A DNA stretch of 9,847 nucleotides, taken from NCBI GenBank assembly GCA_036390995.1, contig DASWAT010000072.1, positions 1 to 9,847 on the forward strand, written 5' to 3'. Source of the DNA: DASQQQ01 sp036390995. Its GTDB lineage: Bacteria > Actinomycetota > UBA4738 > HRBIN12. The notes under the pieces are model-generated. The model saw only the letters and a program-made list of their open reading frames with translations. It did no database searches and was not told the origin of the DNA. This document shows, in pieces, positions 1 to 6,716 of the stretch. Position 1 is the stretch's first letter, and every line of letters begins with the position of its first letter. The position numbers were made by a program, and so were the translations under genes.

Positions 1-503
1 GAGACGTCGTCGATCTCGACGCGGGCGGCCAGGTGCGCCGTCGAACCCTGTACGCGGACCGCGGGGCCGAGCCACGCCTGCAGGGTGTCGGCATGGTGCA
101 CCCCGAGCTGCGTCATCGGGCCGCCCGGGAGCGTCTGGCGGTGGGACCGCCAGGTGCCCGGCGCGAACGCTCCGGGAAGCGAGAAGCTCGCCTCGGCCGC
201 TTCCATCGTGTCGGCGATCGGTTCCTCCACGAACACGTGCTTGCCGCGCTCGGCGGCGGCGGCCGCGGTATCCAGGTGCGCGTGGTTCGGCGTGACCACG
301 AGGACCGCTGGGGGATCCTCGAGCAGCCCGTCCAACGACGACGCAGCGCGACAGCCGAGCTCGGCCGCCGCATTCGCCCGAGCATCCGGATCTCGGACGA
401 AGCACGAAGCCAGGCGCACGCCCGGCGTCCGGATCGCCGCGGCGGCGACCCGGCGTCCCCACATCCCCACGCCAACGAGCCCCAGGCCCACGGGATCCGT
501 CAT
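1..503 (-). CDS. Gfo/Idh/MocA-family oxidoreductase, N-terminal part, with altered active site (3' end outside window)
   Basis: The frame is open from an ATG at 503 to the left edge (167 complete codons), so the C-terminus lies outside the window. Residues 7-16 contain the Rossmann motif GxGxxG (Gly11, Gly13, Gly16), followed by VVTPNHAH (69-76) and the typical GKHVFVE segment (87-93). The near-invariant EKP motif reads EEP (93-95), with the catalytic Lys replaced by Glu94. A GGP...QLGVHHADTL block (127-141) matches the substrate-domain His region. Only 42 residues separate Glu94 from His136, against about 79 between the equivalent residues of inositol dehydrogenase, so about 37 residues are missing near residues 105-106. 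The gene starts in an ATGA overlap with the M24 gene. It is either a decayed enzyme or a repurposed family member; the family is clear, the activity doubtful. Confidence 0.85.
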   Translation of the reverse strand, partial: MTDPVGLGLVGVGMWGRRVAAAAIRTPGVRLASCFVRDPDARANAAAELGCRAASSLDGLLEDPPAVLVVTPNHAHLDTAAAAAERGKHVFVEEPIADTMEAAEASFSLPGAFAPGTWRSHRQTLPGGPMTQLGVHHADTLQAWLGPAVRVQGSTAHLAARVEIDDV

Positions 504-1705
504 CGCGCCGCGACCACCGGCTCGAACGGGACGGCGTGGAGGGACTCCGCACCGTCGTCGGTCACCATCGTGAGCGCCCCGAGCTGCAGGCCCATCCGTT
601 CGTCGGGCGTGACCGGGTTCGGCTGGATCACGACGGCCATGTTGCGCTCGAACGTGCGGCCGGCCGGAGCCGGGTTCGCCTCGTCCCAGGGCCAGTAGCG
701 GCTGCACGTGCGGTCGATCACCGGGGGATGGATGTCCACCCCGTAGCCGTGGATCAGGTCGTCGTAGACGTCGTAGCCCCGCTCGCCGATCACCGAGGCC
801 GCGCGGATCACGTCGGCCTCGGTGGCGCCGGGAACGATGGCGCCTGCCATCGCGCGATAGGCCTCGAGGGCCGTGTCGAACATCCGCTGCCACTCGGGCG
901 TCGGATCTCTTCCGATGAACACTGGGCGGTGGATCTGCCCCGAGTACCCCCAGTAGGAGGCGCTGATCTCGGTGATGATGACATCGCCCTCGCGCAGGAC
1001 CCGGCCCGACGGGTTCTGGGCTGGGAGGCAACCGTTCGGCTCGTCCATCGGCATCGATCGCACGAACGCGATGTGCGGCAGCCCACCGTCGGAGCGGTAG
1101 GCGCCCTCGATGATCCCGAGCAGCGCGTACTCGGGGATGCCCGGCCGGACCTCGGCCCGCAGCGCGTCGATCGTCCGGTCGGTGAAGGCGGCGGCCCGCC
1201 GCAGCCACTCGATCTCCTCGGAAGACTTCACGGCTCGCATCGCCGCGAACCGACGGGTCATCTCGACCAGCTCCAGGTCGGGCAGGGTCGCTTGCAGGAC
1301 CAGGTGGTGCTGATAGGGCATGCCCATCCCGAAGGCGGCGTTCACGCCGACCAACCCGATCCGGCCACGATCCAGGCCGATCGCCCGAAGCCGCTCGGCC
1401 ACCGTCGCCGCCGGATCGTAGCCGCCCCAGTCGATCACCGGGACGTCGCTCACTTGGCGCGCGTTCGGGACGTGGTTCGTCAGCCCCGTGTACAGCGCCG
1501 GCTCGATCGACGGGTCCCGGGGAGCCACCACGTAGCAGTGGTGCAGGTCGAGGTGGTTCGTGAGCCAGAAGGCGTTCGCCTGGTTGTGCCGGTTCACGCC
1601 CGAGTTCCCGAAGATCAGGAGCCCGTCGAGAGCTTCTCGATCCATGAGCGCTCGGGCCAGCGCCCACCGGCGGTCCATCTCCGCCTGCGAGAACCTAGCC
1701 CACAT
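500..1705 (-). CDS. M24-family (creatinase/prolidase fold) protein with degenerate metal site
   Basis: This 401-residue protein has the two-part layout of aminopeptidase P, prolidase and creatinase: a creatinase-type N-terminal domain (about 1-145) and a pita-bread domain (about 155-395). Aligned by motif, the five usual metal ligands Asp, Asp, His, Glu, Glu read Glu246, Gln257, His319, Gln361 and Gln374; the 11-residue spacing of the first pair and the HGxGxxxH spacing are kept. The usual active-site His of the LPHY-like motif is Ala. A dinuclear metallopeptidase is therefore unlikely, and a metal-free hydrolase like creatinase or a non-catalytic role fits better. The ATG at 1705 overlaps the upstream gene by 11 nt. 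A TTG at 1738 would add 11 residues but lacks a ribosome site. The stop overlaps the next start (ATGA). Confidence 0.88.
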   Translation of the reverse strand: MWARFSQAEMDRRWALARALMDREALDGLLIFGNSGVNRHNQANAFWLTNHLDLHHCYVVAPRDPSIEPALYTGLTNHVPNARQVSDVPVIDWGGYDPAATVAERLRAIGLDRGRIGLVGVNAAFGMGMPYQHHLVLQATLPDLELVEMTRRFAAMRAVKSSEEIEWLRRAAAFTDRTIDALRAEVRPGIPEYALLGIIEGAYRSDGGLPHIAFVRSMPMDEPNGCLPAQNPSGRVLREGDVIITEISASYWGYSGQIHRPVFIGRDPTPEWQRMFDTALEAYRAMAGAIVPGATEADVIRAASVIGERGYDVYDDLIHGYGVDIHPPVIDRTCSRYWPWDEANPAPAGRTFERNMAVVIQPNPVTPDERMGLQLGALTMVTDDGAESLHAVPFEPVVAAR

Positions 1706-2759
1706 CCGCGAGCCGTTCCGCCATCCAGTCGCCGGCAAGCGGCCGGTACTTGTACGGGAGGTTGTTGCACACGTGGTTCCCGTCCGGGTACATGACGAGC
1801 TCGGCGTTCGGCGCCTCGGCCGCCACCCGCTCCGCCTGCTCGAACGGGATGAGCCGGTCGAGCTTGCCGAAGATCACCAGGAACGGCTGCGTCACCTTCG
1901 GCAGGACGCCCGTCAGCGTGAGCCGGTCGGCGACGCGCTTGGCCTCCTCCACGCTGCCGGCCCCCGAGTGGTGGACGAAGGTCTCCCGCGAGATCGAGGG
2001 GCGCTCGTCGAAGAACTCGCCGAACGTATGCGGACCTCCGATCGCGCAGACCGCCTTCACCCGCGGCTCGAAGGCGGCAGTCCGAGGTGCGTAGTACCCG
2101 CCGAGCGATACGCCGACCGCCCCCACCCGGTCCAGGTCGAGGTCGGCCCGCCCGGCGAGGTGGTCGAGCATCGCGGCCGGCCCCACCTCGTAGTCGGGCC
2201 GGATGTGGGTGTGGTAGCCGGTCTCACCCTGGCCCGGGCCGTCGAGCGACAACGTGGCCATGCCCCTGGTCAGGAACACGTTCTCCCAGTGGAAGAACTC
2301 CTCCTTCGTCGAGTCCAAGCCGGGGAGCAGGAACACGAGGGGCGGGCGGTCCACGTCGGCAGGCCGGCGGAGGTTGCCCACCATCGTCCCGCCCTCGAAC
2401 GGCACCTCCACGCGCTCCGCCGTCGGATCCAGCAGGCCGTGCGCCCGGCGGAGGGCAGAGACGGCGCGATCGGCCGCCGAGCGGTACTTGCCCATGTCGA
2501 TCATCCAAACGAACTTCGCGAAGTGGTAGCTGAGCGCGGCGCGGACCCATGCCTCTCCGGCACTGAGGGTGCGGCCTTGATCCTCGGCATCCCTCGCGAG
2601 CTCGGCGTGCAGGTCCCCGCTCGCGCACCAGGCGTCGAGCCAGTCCTCCCATAGCTCCAGGCCGGTGGTCACCCGGACGAAGTCGTTGTAGTCGACCCCT
2701 TGCGAGGTGAACCGCGGCGCCCAGTTCGCCACGGCGGCCTCGACGCGGGCATCAGGCAC
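1695..2759 (-). CDS. Alpha/beta hydrolase resembling 2,6-dihydroxypseudooxynicotine hydrolase (C-C bond hydrolase)
   Basis: This 354-residue protein has a helical N-terminal region (about 1-115) and an alpha/beta hydrolase core. Visible core elements are the oxyanion-loop motif LLPGLDSTKEE (144-154), the nucleophile elbow GVSLG with Ser218, Glu248 in FGEFF, Asp301 in GKLDRLIP and His329 in PDGNHV. As I recall it, the nicotine-pathway C-C hydrolase from Paenarthrobacter uses Ser217, Glu248, Asp300 and His329, so length and positions match almost residue for residue. That enzyme cleaves a 1,3-diketone-like side chain from a dihydroxypyridine. Related FrsA/DUF1100-type members include plain esterases, so the substrate here is inferred only as a ketone- or ester-like intermediate. 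The GTG start has a strong ribosome site. The gene overlaps both neighbours (8 nt upstream, 11 nt downstream). It is cytoplasmic, with no signal peptide. Confidence 0.9.
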   Translation of the reverse strand: MPDARVEAAVANWAPRFTSQGVDYNDFVRVTTGLELWEDWLDAWCASGDLHAELARDAEDQGRTLSAGEAWVRAALSYHFAKFVWMIDMGKYRSAADRAVSALRRAHGLLDPTAERVEVPFEGGTMVGNLRRPADVDRPPLVFLLPGLDSTKEEFFHWENVFLTRGMATLSLDGPGQGETGYHTHIRPDYEVGPAAMLDHLAGRADLDLDRVGAVGVSLGGYYAPRTAAFEPRVKAVCAIGGPHTFGEFFDERPSISRETFVHHSGAGSVEEAKRVADRLTLTGVLPKVTQPFLVIFGKLDRLIPFEQAERVAAEAPNAELVMYPDGNHVCNNLPYKYRPLAGDWMAERLADVG

Positions 2760-4332
2760 CGGACAGCACCTCCTCCATGCTCGTTCCGAGCTCCTTCAAC
2801 AGCACCATCGCCGCGTTTCGGCCCGGGCCGGCCGATACCGAGCCCCCCGGGTGCGTGGTGGCCCCCGTCTGGAACAGACCGGGGATCGGCGTCCGGTGCG
2901 AGGCCCATCCGGGCGCCGGCCGGAGCGGGCCGGACTGCGCCGGTCCCATGTCGCCCCCGTGGCACGAGCCGTGCCAGTTGTGCGCGTTGAACCGCTCCAG
3001 TCCCACCGGGCTCTCGACCACCTTCGCCAGGATCACGTCGTCGGTGAGGTTCGGCGCATACCGTCGCAGGTGTTCGAGGTTGGCCGCCGAGACCTCTTCC
3101 TCGATCTCGTCCCACCGCTCGGGACCCTCGGGGAGCTCGTAGGGTTGGAACCCCACGACTTTCAGCGTGTGCCGTCCCTCGGGGGCCCGCGACGGGTCGG
3201 CCACCGTCTGGCACAGCACGAGCAGGACGGGGTCCTCGGCTGCAACGATGCCCCGCTCGAAGTCGGGCCCCACCCGCAGCATGCGTTCCACGGACACCGG
3301 GGTTCCCGAGGCGAGCGACTCCAGGATCCCGCGCTCCACGGGGAACCGCGGCGGCTCGGCCGTGGCGTAATGCGTAACGAACATCGACACACCCGGTTGC
3401 CACGTCTGGACGCCGAACCGGAAGTCCTCGTCCCAGGCCTCCGGGGGCGCCATGTCGATGAGGTGCTTCACGTGGATCGTCGACAGCACGGCGCGTCCGG
3501 CCCGGTGGACCTCGCCGTCGGCGGTCTCGACGCCCACGCAGCGACCACCCTCCAGGACGAGTCCCACCACGGGGCGCCCCGTCAGGATCGTGCCGCCGTG
3601 TGCTTCGATCAGCCCGGCAAGCGCCCACGGCAAGGCGCCCGAGCCGCCGCGCGGCAGCGTCCAGCTGTGCTTCTGCCGCCCGTACACGAGCGAGTACGCG
3701 AGCGAGCCCGTGCCCGGCCGGTCCGCGGGCTGCACGGTCATGAACGCCATCCACAGCATGAAGGCGCGCGCGTGCGGGTCCTCGAACGCGTCCTCGATGA
3801 TCTGCCAGGCGCTCATGGCCTGCCGTCGGAGCCAGCGGCGCCCGTCGGGGTGCTCGGTCAGCATCTCCGCCAGGGTCGGTCCCCAGCCGATCGGCGTGTA
3901 CCGGTGGCGGCCGAACACGGGAGCCACCCGCTCGTACTCCTCCAGCATACGGCGGTAGGCGTCGGCATCGCGCTTGGAGAACTTCGCGAACTCCTCCGTG
4001 GTGCGGTCGGCGTCGTACCACTGGGTCAGCCAGGCGCCGTCCGGGAACGGGATGTGCACCACCGGATCCGGCCGGAGGTACTCGAGCCCGTAGTCGCCCA
4101 GGTGCAGCTCGTCGTCCCGAAGGGTCGGGCTGGCCTGGATCAGGTTGTGAGCGGTGGAGCAGGCGTCGTGGCGGAACCCCGGCAGGGTCAGCTCCTCCGT
4201 GTTCGTGTCCCCGCCGACCTGGTCCCTGGCCTCCAGCACGAGGCACCGGAACCCCGCCTTCGAGAGGTACGCGGCGGCGACAAGACTGTTGTGTCCCGCC
4301 CCCGCGACGACGACGTCGTACTCGGCCCTCAT
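2752..4332 (-). CDS. Phytoene dehydrogenase-like FAD-dependent oxidoreductase
   Basis: This 526-residue flavoprotein belongs to the CrtI/CrtO/PYROXD2-like group of the amine-oxidase superfamily. The N-terminus has a Rossmann dinucleotide-binding motif: a beta strand, GAGHNS (11-16), acidic Glu34 for the ribose and a Gly-Gly pair at 40-41. A central motif, PRGGSGALPWAL (227-238), is typical of the family, and the C-terminal FAD motif (about 485-512, GLFQTGATTHPGGS) is intact. Members desaturate or oxidise carotenoids and many unrelated substrates; no other carotenoid gene is visible, so a catabolic oxidation is more likely here (inference). The ATG at 4332 is preceded by GGAGG at 6 nt and gives a normal N-terminus. 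The 3' end overlaps the next gene by 8 nt. The cofactor is well supported; the reaction is not known. Confidence 0.92.
   Translation of the reverse strand: MRAEYDVVVAGAGHNSLVAAAYLSKAGFRCLVLEARDQVGGDTNTEELTLPGFRHDACSTAHNLIQASPTLRDDELHLGDYGLEYLRPDPVVHIPFPDGAWLTQWYDADRTTEEFAKFSKRDADAYRRMLEEYERVAPVFGRHRYTPIGWGPTLAEMLTEHPDGRRWLRRQAMSAWQIIEDAFEDPHARAFMLWMAFMTVQPADRPGTGSLAYSLVYGRQKHSWTLPRGGSGALPWALAGLIEAHGGTILTGRPVVGLVLEGGRCVGVETADGEVHRAGRAVLSTIHVKHLIDMAPPEAWDEDFRFGVQTWQPGVSMFVTHYATAEPPRFPVERGILESLASGTPVSVERMLRVGPDFERGIVAAEDPVLLVLCQTVADPSRAPEGRHTLKVVGFQPYELPEGPERWDEIEEEVSAANLEHLRRYAPNLTDDVILAKVVESPVGLERFNAHNWHGSCHGGDMGPAQSGPLRPAPGWASHRTPIPGLFQTGATTHPGGSVSAGPGRNAAMVLLKELGTSMEEVLSGA
2769..2776 (-). 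promoter_or_regulatory. Strong Shine-Dalgarno site for the alpha/beta hydrolase GTG start
   Basis: GGAGGAGG on the minus strand lies within the last codons of the FAD oxidoreductase (encoding Glu-Glu), 9 nt before the GTG at 2759. It fixes the start in an overlapping gene pair where an ATG at 2752 lies in another frame. Confidence 0.7.
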
Positions 4333-4350
4333 CCCACCCCTCCCTCGGGT

Positions 4351-4368
4351 GCGCCTGAACTCAGGCGC
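4351..4368. repeat. Perfect 8+8 bp inverted repeat in the only sizeable intergenic gap
   Basis: GCGCCTGA and TCAGGCGC flank a 2-nt spacer. The repeat sits in the 49-nt gap between the cupin stop and the FAD oxidoreductase start, about 18 nt before the ATG. As RNA it could fold as a 7-bp stem with a 4-nt loop. In the transcribed direction no U-run follows it, so it is not a typical intrinsic terminator. It could be an operator for a dimeric regulator, or a hairpin affecting mRNA processing or translation of the downstream half of the operon. Confidence 0.55.
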
Positions 4369-4381
4369 TCGGCTCCCACGT

Positions 4382-4771
4382 TCATATGTCGTCTGCCTTC
4401 ACCCACACGGTCTCGGTGGGGGGCGGGGCCCAGAACTCAACGAACGCGAAGTCCCGCTCGGTGTCGTTCGAGAACCAGTGCACCTCTCCGGGTCCCACGA
4501 CCGCGACCATCCCCGGCGACAGCGGCTCGGATCGACCGTCCACGTGCAGCAGGCCCTCTCCTTCGAGCACGAAGAACAGGTGGTGGCAGTCGCTGTGATA
4601 ATGCGCGGCCGCGGTGTCGCCGGGGTGGTAGCGGATCCGGTCGGCCCGGATGCGCTTCGCGCCCACCGGGACCGCGTCGGTCACGAGGTCCAGCCGGTCA
4701 CGCGTGTCGCGCGTGGAGTACAGGTGCGGCAGGTCCTCCCGACCGATCCGTTTCGCCACCTCAGACACCAC
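4382..4771 (-). CDS. Single-domain cupin protein
   Basis: This 129-residue protein is a small beta-barrel cupin. Cupin motif 1 runs from Gly51 to about Gly79 with His57, His59 and His64; motif 2 covers Pro86 to Asn102 with His98. The usual HxH(x)3-4E pattern has His64 at the glutamate position, so the predicted metal site is His-only. Many such proteins are dioxygenases, isomerases or sugar/aromatic-acid binding proteins; the exact role cannot be told. The GTG start at 4771 overlaps the amidohydrolase by 11 nt. A second GTG follows directly, and another at 4759 would remove four residues and start just after the amidohydrolase TGA, so the exact start is uncertain. A 49-nt gap with an inverted repeat separates it from the next gene. 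It probably acts in the same pathway as the neighbouring decarboxylase and oxidoreductase. Confidence 0.88.
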   Translation of the reverse strand: MVSEVAKRIGREDLPHLYSTRDTRDRLDLVTDAVPVGAKRIRADRIRYHPGDTAAAHYHSDCHHLFFVLEGEGLLHVDGRSEPLSPGMVAVVGPGEVHWFSNDTERDFAFVEFWAPPPTETVWVKADDI

Positions 4772-5753
4772 CCATCCCCAGCAGCCCCACCGCGTTCCCG
4801 CCCAGCACCGCGCGCTCCTGCTCCTCCGGCAGCTCCAGCGCCCGTACCTGCTCGACCGGCCGGGCCGAGCCCATGTCGAACGGGCGATCCGATCCGAGCA
4901 GGACGTGATCGGGGCCGGCGTACCGGAGCAGCTCCCGCAGCACGTCGGTGTCGTGCGTGATCGTGTCGAAGTACAGGCGTCGCAAGGACTCGTCGGGAGA
5001 GCCCTGCAGCCGCTCCCGGGCCTGCGGCTGGAAGCCGTGCGAATGGCGCAGCCGCCCGCGGACGGCCAGGAGCGCCCCGCCTCCGTGGGCCAGCACGATC
5101 CGCAGTCGCGGGAACCGCTCGAGCACGCCGGCCATCACCATGTGCGACCCGGTGACCGCCGTCTCCATCGGGTTGCCCACGGTGTTCCACAGGTAGTACC
5201 CGTCGAACACGGGAAGATCGAAGCCTCGGGTCGTGGGGTGCACGAACACCAATGCCTCCGTATCCTCGGCCGCCTCCCAGAACGGGAGGAACCGGTCGTC
5301 CCCCAGGTACACGCCTCGAACGCTCGCCGACAGCTCCACCCCGTGGATCCCGGGCTTCGCCATCAACTCCCGAAGCTCGCGGGCGGCGAGCTCTGGCTCC
5401 TGGAGCGGCACTGCTCCCACCGCGCTCACTCGCCCCGGATGCGCCGCGGCGGCGGCGGCCAGCGCCTCGTTCTGGAGCCGACACACGCCCAACGCCTCGT
5501 CCGGCTCGAGCCCGAACGGCAGCAGGTTCACCCACGGCGACAGGACCACGTGGTCCACGCCGGAGACCCTGGCCTCATCGAGGATCCGATCCACGCGGAC
5601 GAACTCGCCGACGGCCGAGCGGAACGCCTTGCCGCCCAGCTCCACCACCTGTGCGCCGTCCTCCCGCCGGACCGAGGGACGCCACGGCTCGTCGCCGCCC
5701 GCCTCCCGGGTTATCTCCGGGACGATGACGTGCGCGTGGACGTCGACGATCAC
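4761..5753 (-). CDS. Amidohydrolase-family protein, ACMSD-like decarboxylase/hydrolase
   Basis: This 330-residue TIM-barrel metalloenzyme belongs to the amidohydrolase-2 family, which includes ACMS decarboxylase, gamma-resorcylate decarboxylase and 5-carboxyvanillate decarboxylase. The expected residues are all present: HAH at 6-8 (His6, His8), His172 in VFVHPTT, His223 in LAHGGG and Asp289 in GSDRPFD. The spacing closely parallels bacterial ACMSD as I recall it (His9, His11, His177, His228, Asp294), so a single divalent metal site looks complete. The likely reaction is non-oxidative decarboxylation of an aromatic or muconate-like acid; simple hydrolysis is the alternative. The GTG start at 5753 is preceded by GAGGAG at 6 nt. 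The gene starts 10 nt after the transporter stop, and its 3' end overlaps the cupin gene by 11 nt. Family is firm; substrate is unknown. Confidence 0.92.
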   Translation of the reverse strand: MIVDVHAHVIVPEITREAGGDEPWRPSVRREDGAQVVELGGKAFRSAVGEFVRVDRILDEARVSGVDHVVLSPWVNLLPFGLEPDEALGVCRLQNEALAAAAAAHPGRVSAVGAVPLQEPELAARELRELMAKPGIHGVELSASVRGVYLGDDRFLPFWEAAEDTEALVFVHPTTRGFDLPVFDGYYLWNTVGNPMETAVTGSHMVMAGVLERFPRLRIVLAHGGGALLAVRGRLRHSHGFQPQARERLQGSPDESLRRLYFDTITHDTDVLRELLRYAGPDHVLLGSDRPFDMGSARPVEQVRALELPEEQERAVLGGNAVGLLGMGGV

Positions 5754-5759
5754 CCGAGT

Positions 5760-5765
5760 CTCCTC
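5760..5765 (-). promoter_or_regulatory. Shine-Dalgarno site setting the GTG start of the amidohydrolase
   Basis: GAGGAG on the minus strand overlaps the TGA stop of the DMT transporter and lies 6 nt before the GTG at 5753. It supports this start and suggests coupled translation. Confidence 0.65.
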
Positions 5766-6714
5766 ACGGCTGCAGGATCAACACGAGGGCGCCCGCAACG
5801 ACCAGGGCCGAGCCGGCCACGACCGAGGCCGTAACCCGCTCGAGGTGCCGGCCCGCTGCGACCGGGGCGAGCGCGATCACGGTCGGAACCGACAGCAGGC
5901 CCAGGCTGAGCACCACGGCCACCGGCGAAAGCGACAACGCGTACCACCGGGTCCAGGTGGCCAGCCCGACCAGCACGCCGGCGACGATCTTCCAGTTGAG
6001 GGCCTGCCGCGGCGCGGGTCCCCGGGTCTCCCGGCGCCGACGTCCCCGTGCCACGATGAGGAGCCCGTACGCGGAGGTGGCGAAGAACACGCCGATCGTC
6101 ACACCGAGCAGCGGCGAATCGTACTGGTCCAGGCCCTTGCGGATGAACACCGGGCTGACCGCCCAGGCGAGCGCCGCGCCCAGCCCGAAGCTCGAGGCCG
6201 CGAGCCGGGTGCCGAGGGGAACGCCCTCGCCGGATCCGGGACCCGCGTCGGTTCCCTCCATGCCAGATGAGACGCGAGCGACCCGGCGAACGCGCTCGGT
6301 CTGTACCACGTAGACGCCCGCCACGATGGTCGCCATCCCGACCAGGGACAGGACGCTCGGAGTCTCGTGGAGCGTCACCGCCGCGAGGGCGGCTCCGAAC
6401 AGGGGGACGGTCGCCAGCAAGGGGCTGGTCCGGGCGGCGCCGAGGCGCTTCTGGCTCATGTTCAGAAGCGTCCAGCCGCCGAGGAAGTGCACGACCCCGG
6501 CAAGCCCGAAGTCCACGTACGCCGCCCATGGCACCTGCGACAGCCTTCCCAGGTCCCGGGCCACGACCATCGCCGCCACCAGGACGGCCGAGCTCACCAA
6601 CAGCTGGATGAACGTGGACTCGTACACGTCCATCTCCACCAACGTGCCTCGGTTCACGCTCTGGAACAGTCCGAAGGTGATGCCGGCGACGGCAGCCCAC
6701 AGGACCCCGTTCAC
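5764..6714 (-). CDS. EamA/DMT-family transporter
   Basis: This 316-residue integral membrane protein has two EamA-like halves (about 1-137 and 170-313), each with around five hydrophobic helices. A charged, Gly-rich loop joins them (about 138-170). Length and repeat layout fit drug/metabolite transporters of the 10-TMS class, which mostly export or exchange amino acids and small metabolites. Start choice: GTG at 6714 follows GGAG with 8 nt spacing and lies 2 nt after the LivF stop. The frame is open further upstream, but that extension is antisense-like Gly/Arg/Pro-rich sequence with no family features. Its place between importer and enzyme genes suggests it exports a product or takes up a related compound; this is inference. 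Family is well supported, substrate unknown. Confidence 0.9.
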   Translation of the reverse strand: MNGVLWAAVAGITFGLFQSVNRGTLVEMDVYESTFIQLLVSSAVLVAAMVVARDLGRLSQVPWAAYVDFGLAGVVHFLGGWTLLNMSQKRLGAARTSPLLATVPLFGAALAAVTLHETPSVLSLVGMATIVAGVYVVQTERVRRVARVSSGMEGTDAGPGSGEGVPLGTRLAASSFGLGAALAWAVSPVFIRKGLDQYDSPLLGVTIGVFFATSAYGLLIVARGRRRRETRGPAPRQALNWKIVAGVLVGLATWTRWYALSLSPVAVVLSLGLLSVPTVIALAPVAAGRHLERVTASVVAGSALVVAGALVLILQP

Positions 6715-6716
6715 CG

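Noticed and set aside
113..475. 120-residue open frame on the minus strand
   Set aside because: It is in another frame of the Gfo/Idh/MocA gene. The frame starting at 503 carries the Rossmann motif and the coupled start, so this one is spurious.
536..1795. 419-residue open frame on the plus strand
   Set aside because: It lies antisense to the M24 protein and the end of the alpha/beta hydrolase; composition and lack of motifs mark it as a shadow.
4333..4381. Possible intrinsic terminator between the cupin and the FAD oxidoreductase
   Set aside because: The inverted repeat is not followed by a T-run in the transcribed direction; a G-rich ribosome site follows instead.
2707..4908. 733-residue open frame on the plus strand
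   Set aside because: It lies antisense across the FAD oxidoreductase, the cupin and part of the amidohydrolase. The translation is rich in Arg, His, Pro and Gly with no domain motif, as expected opposite GC-rich genes.
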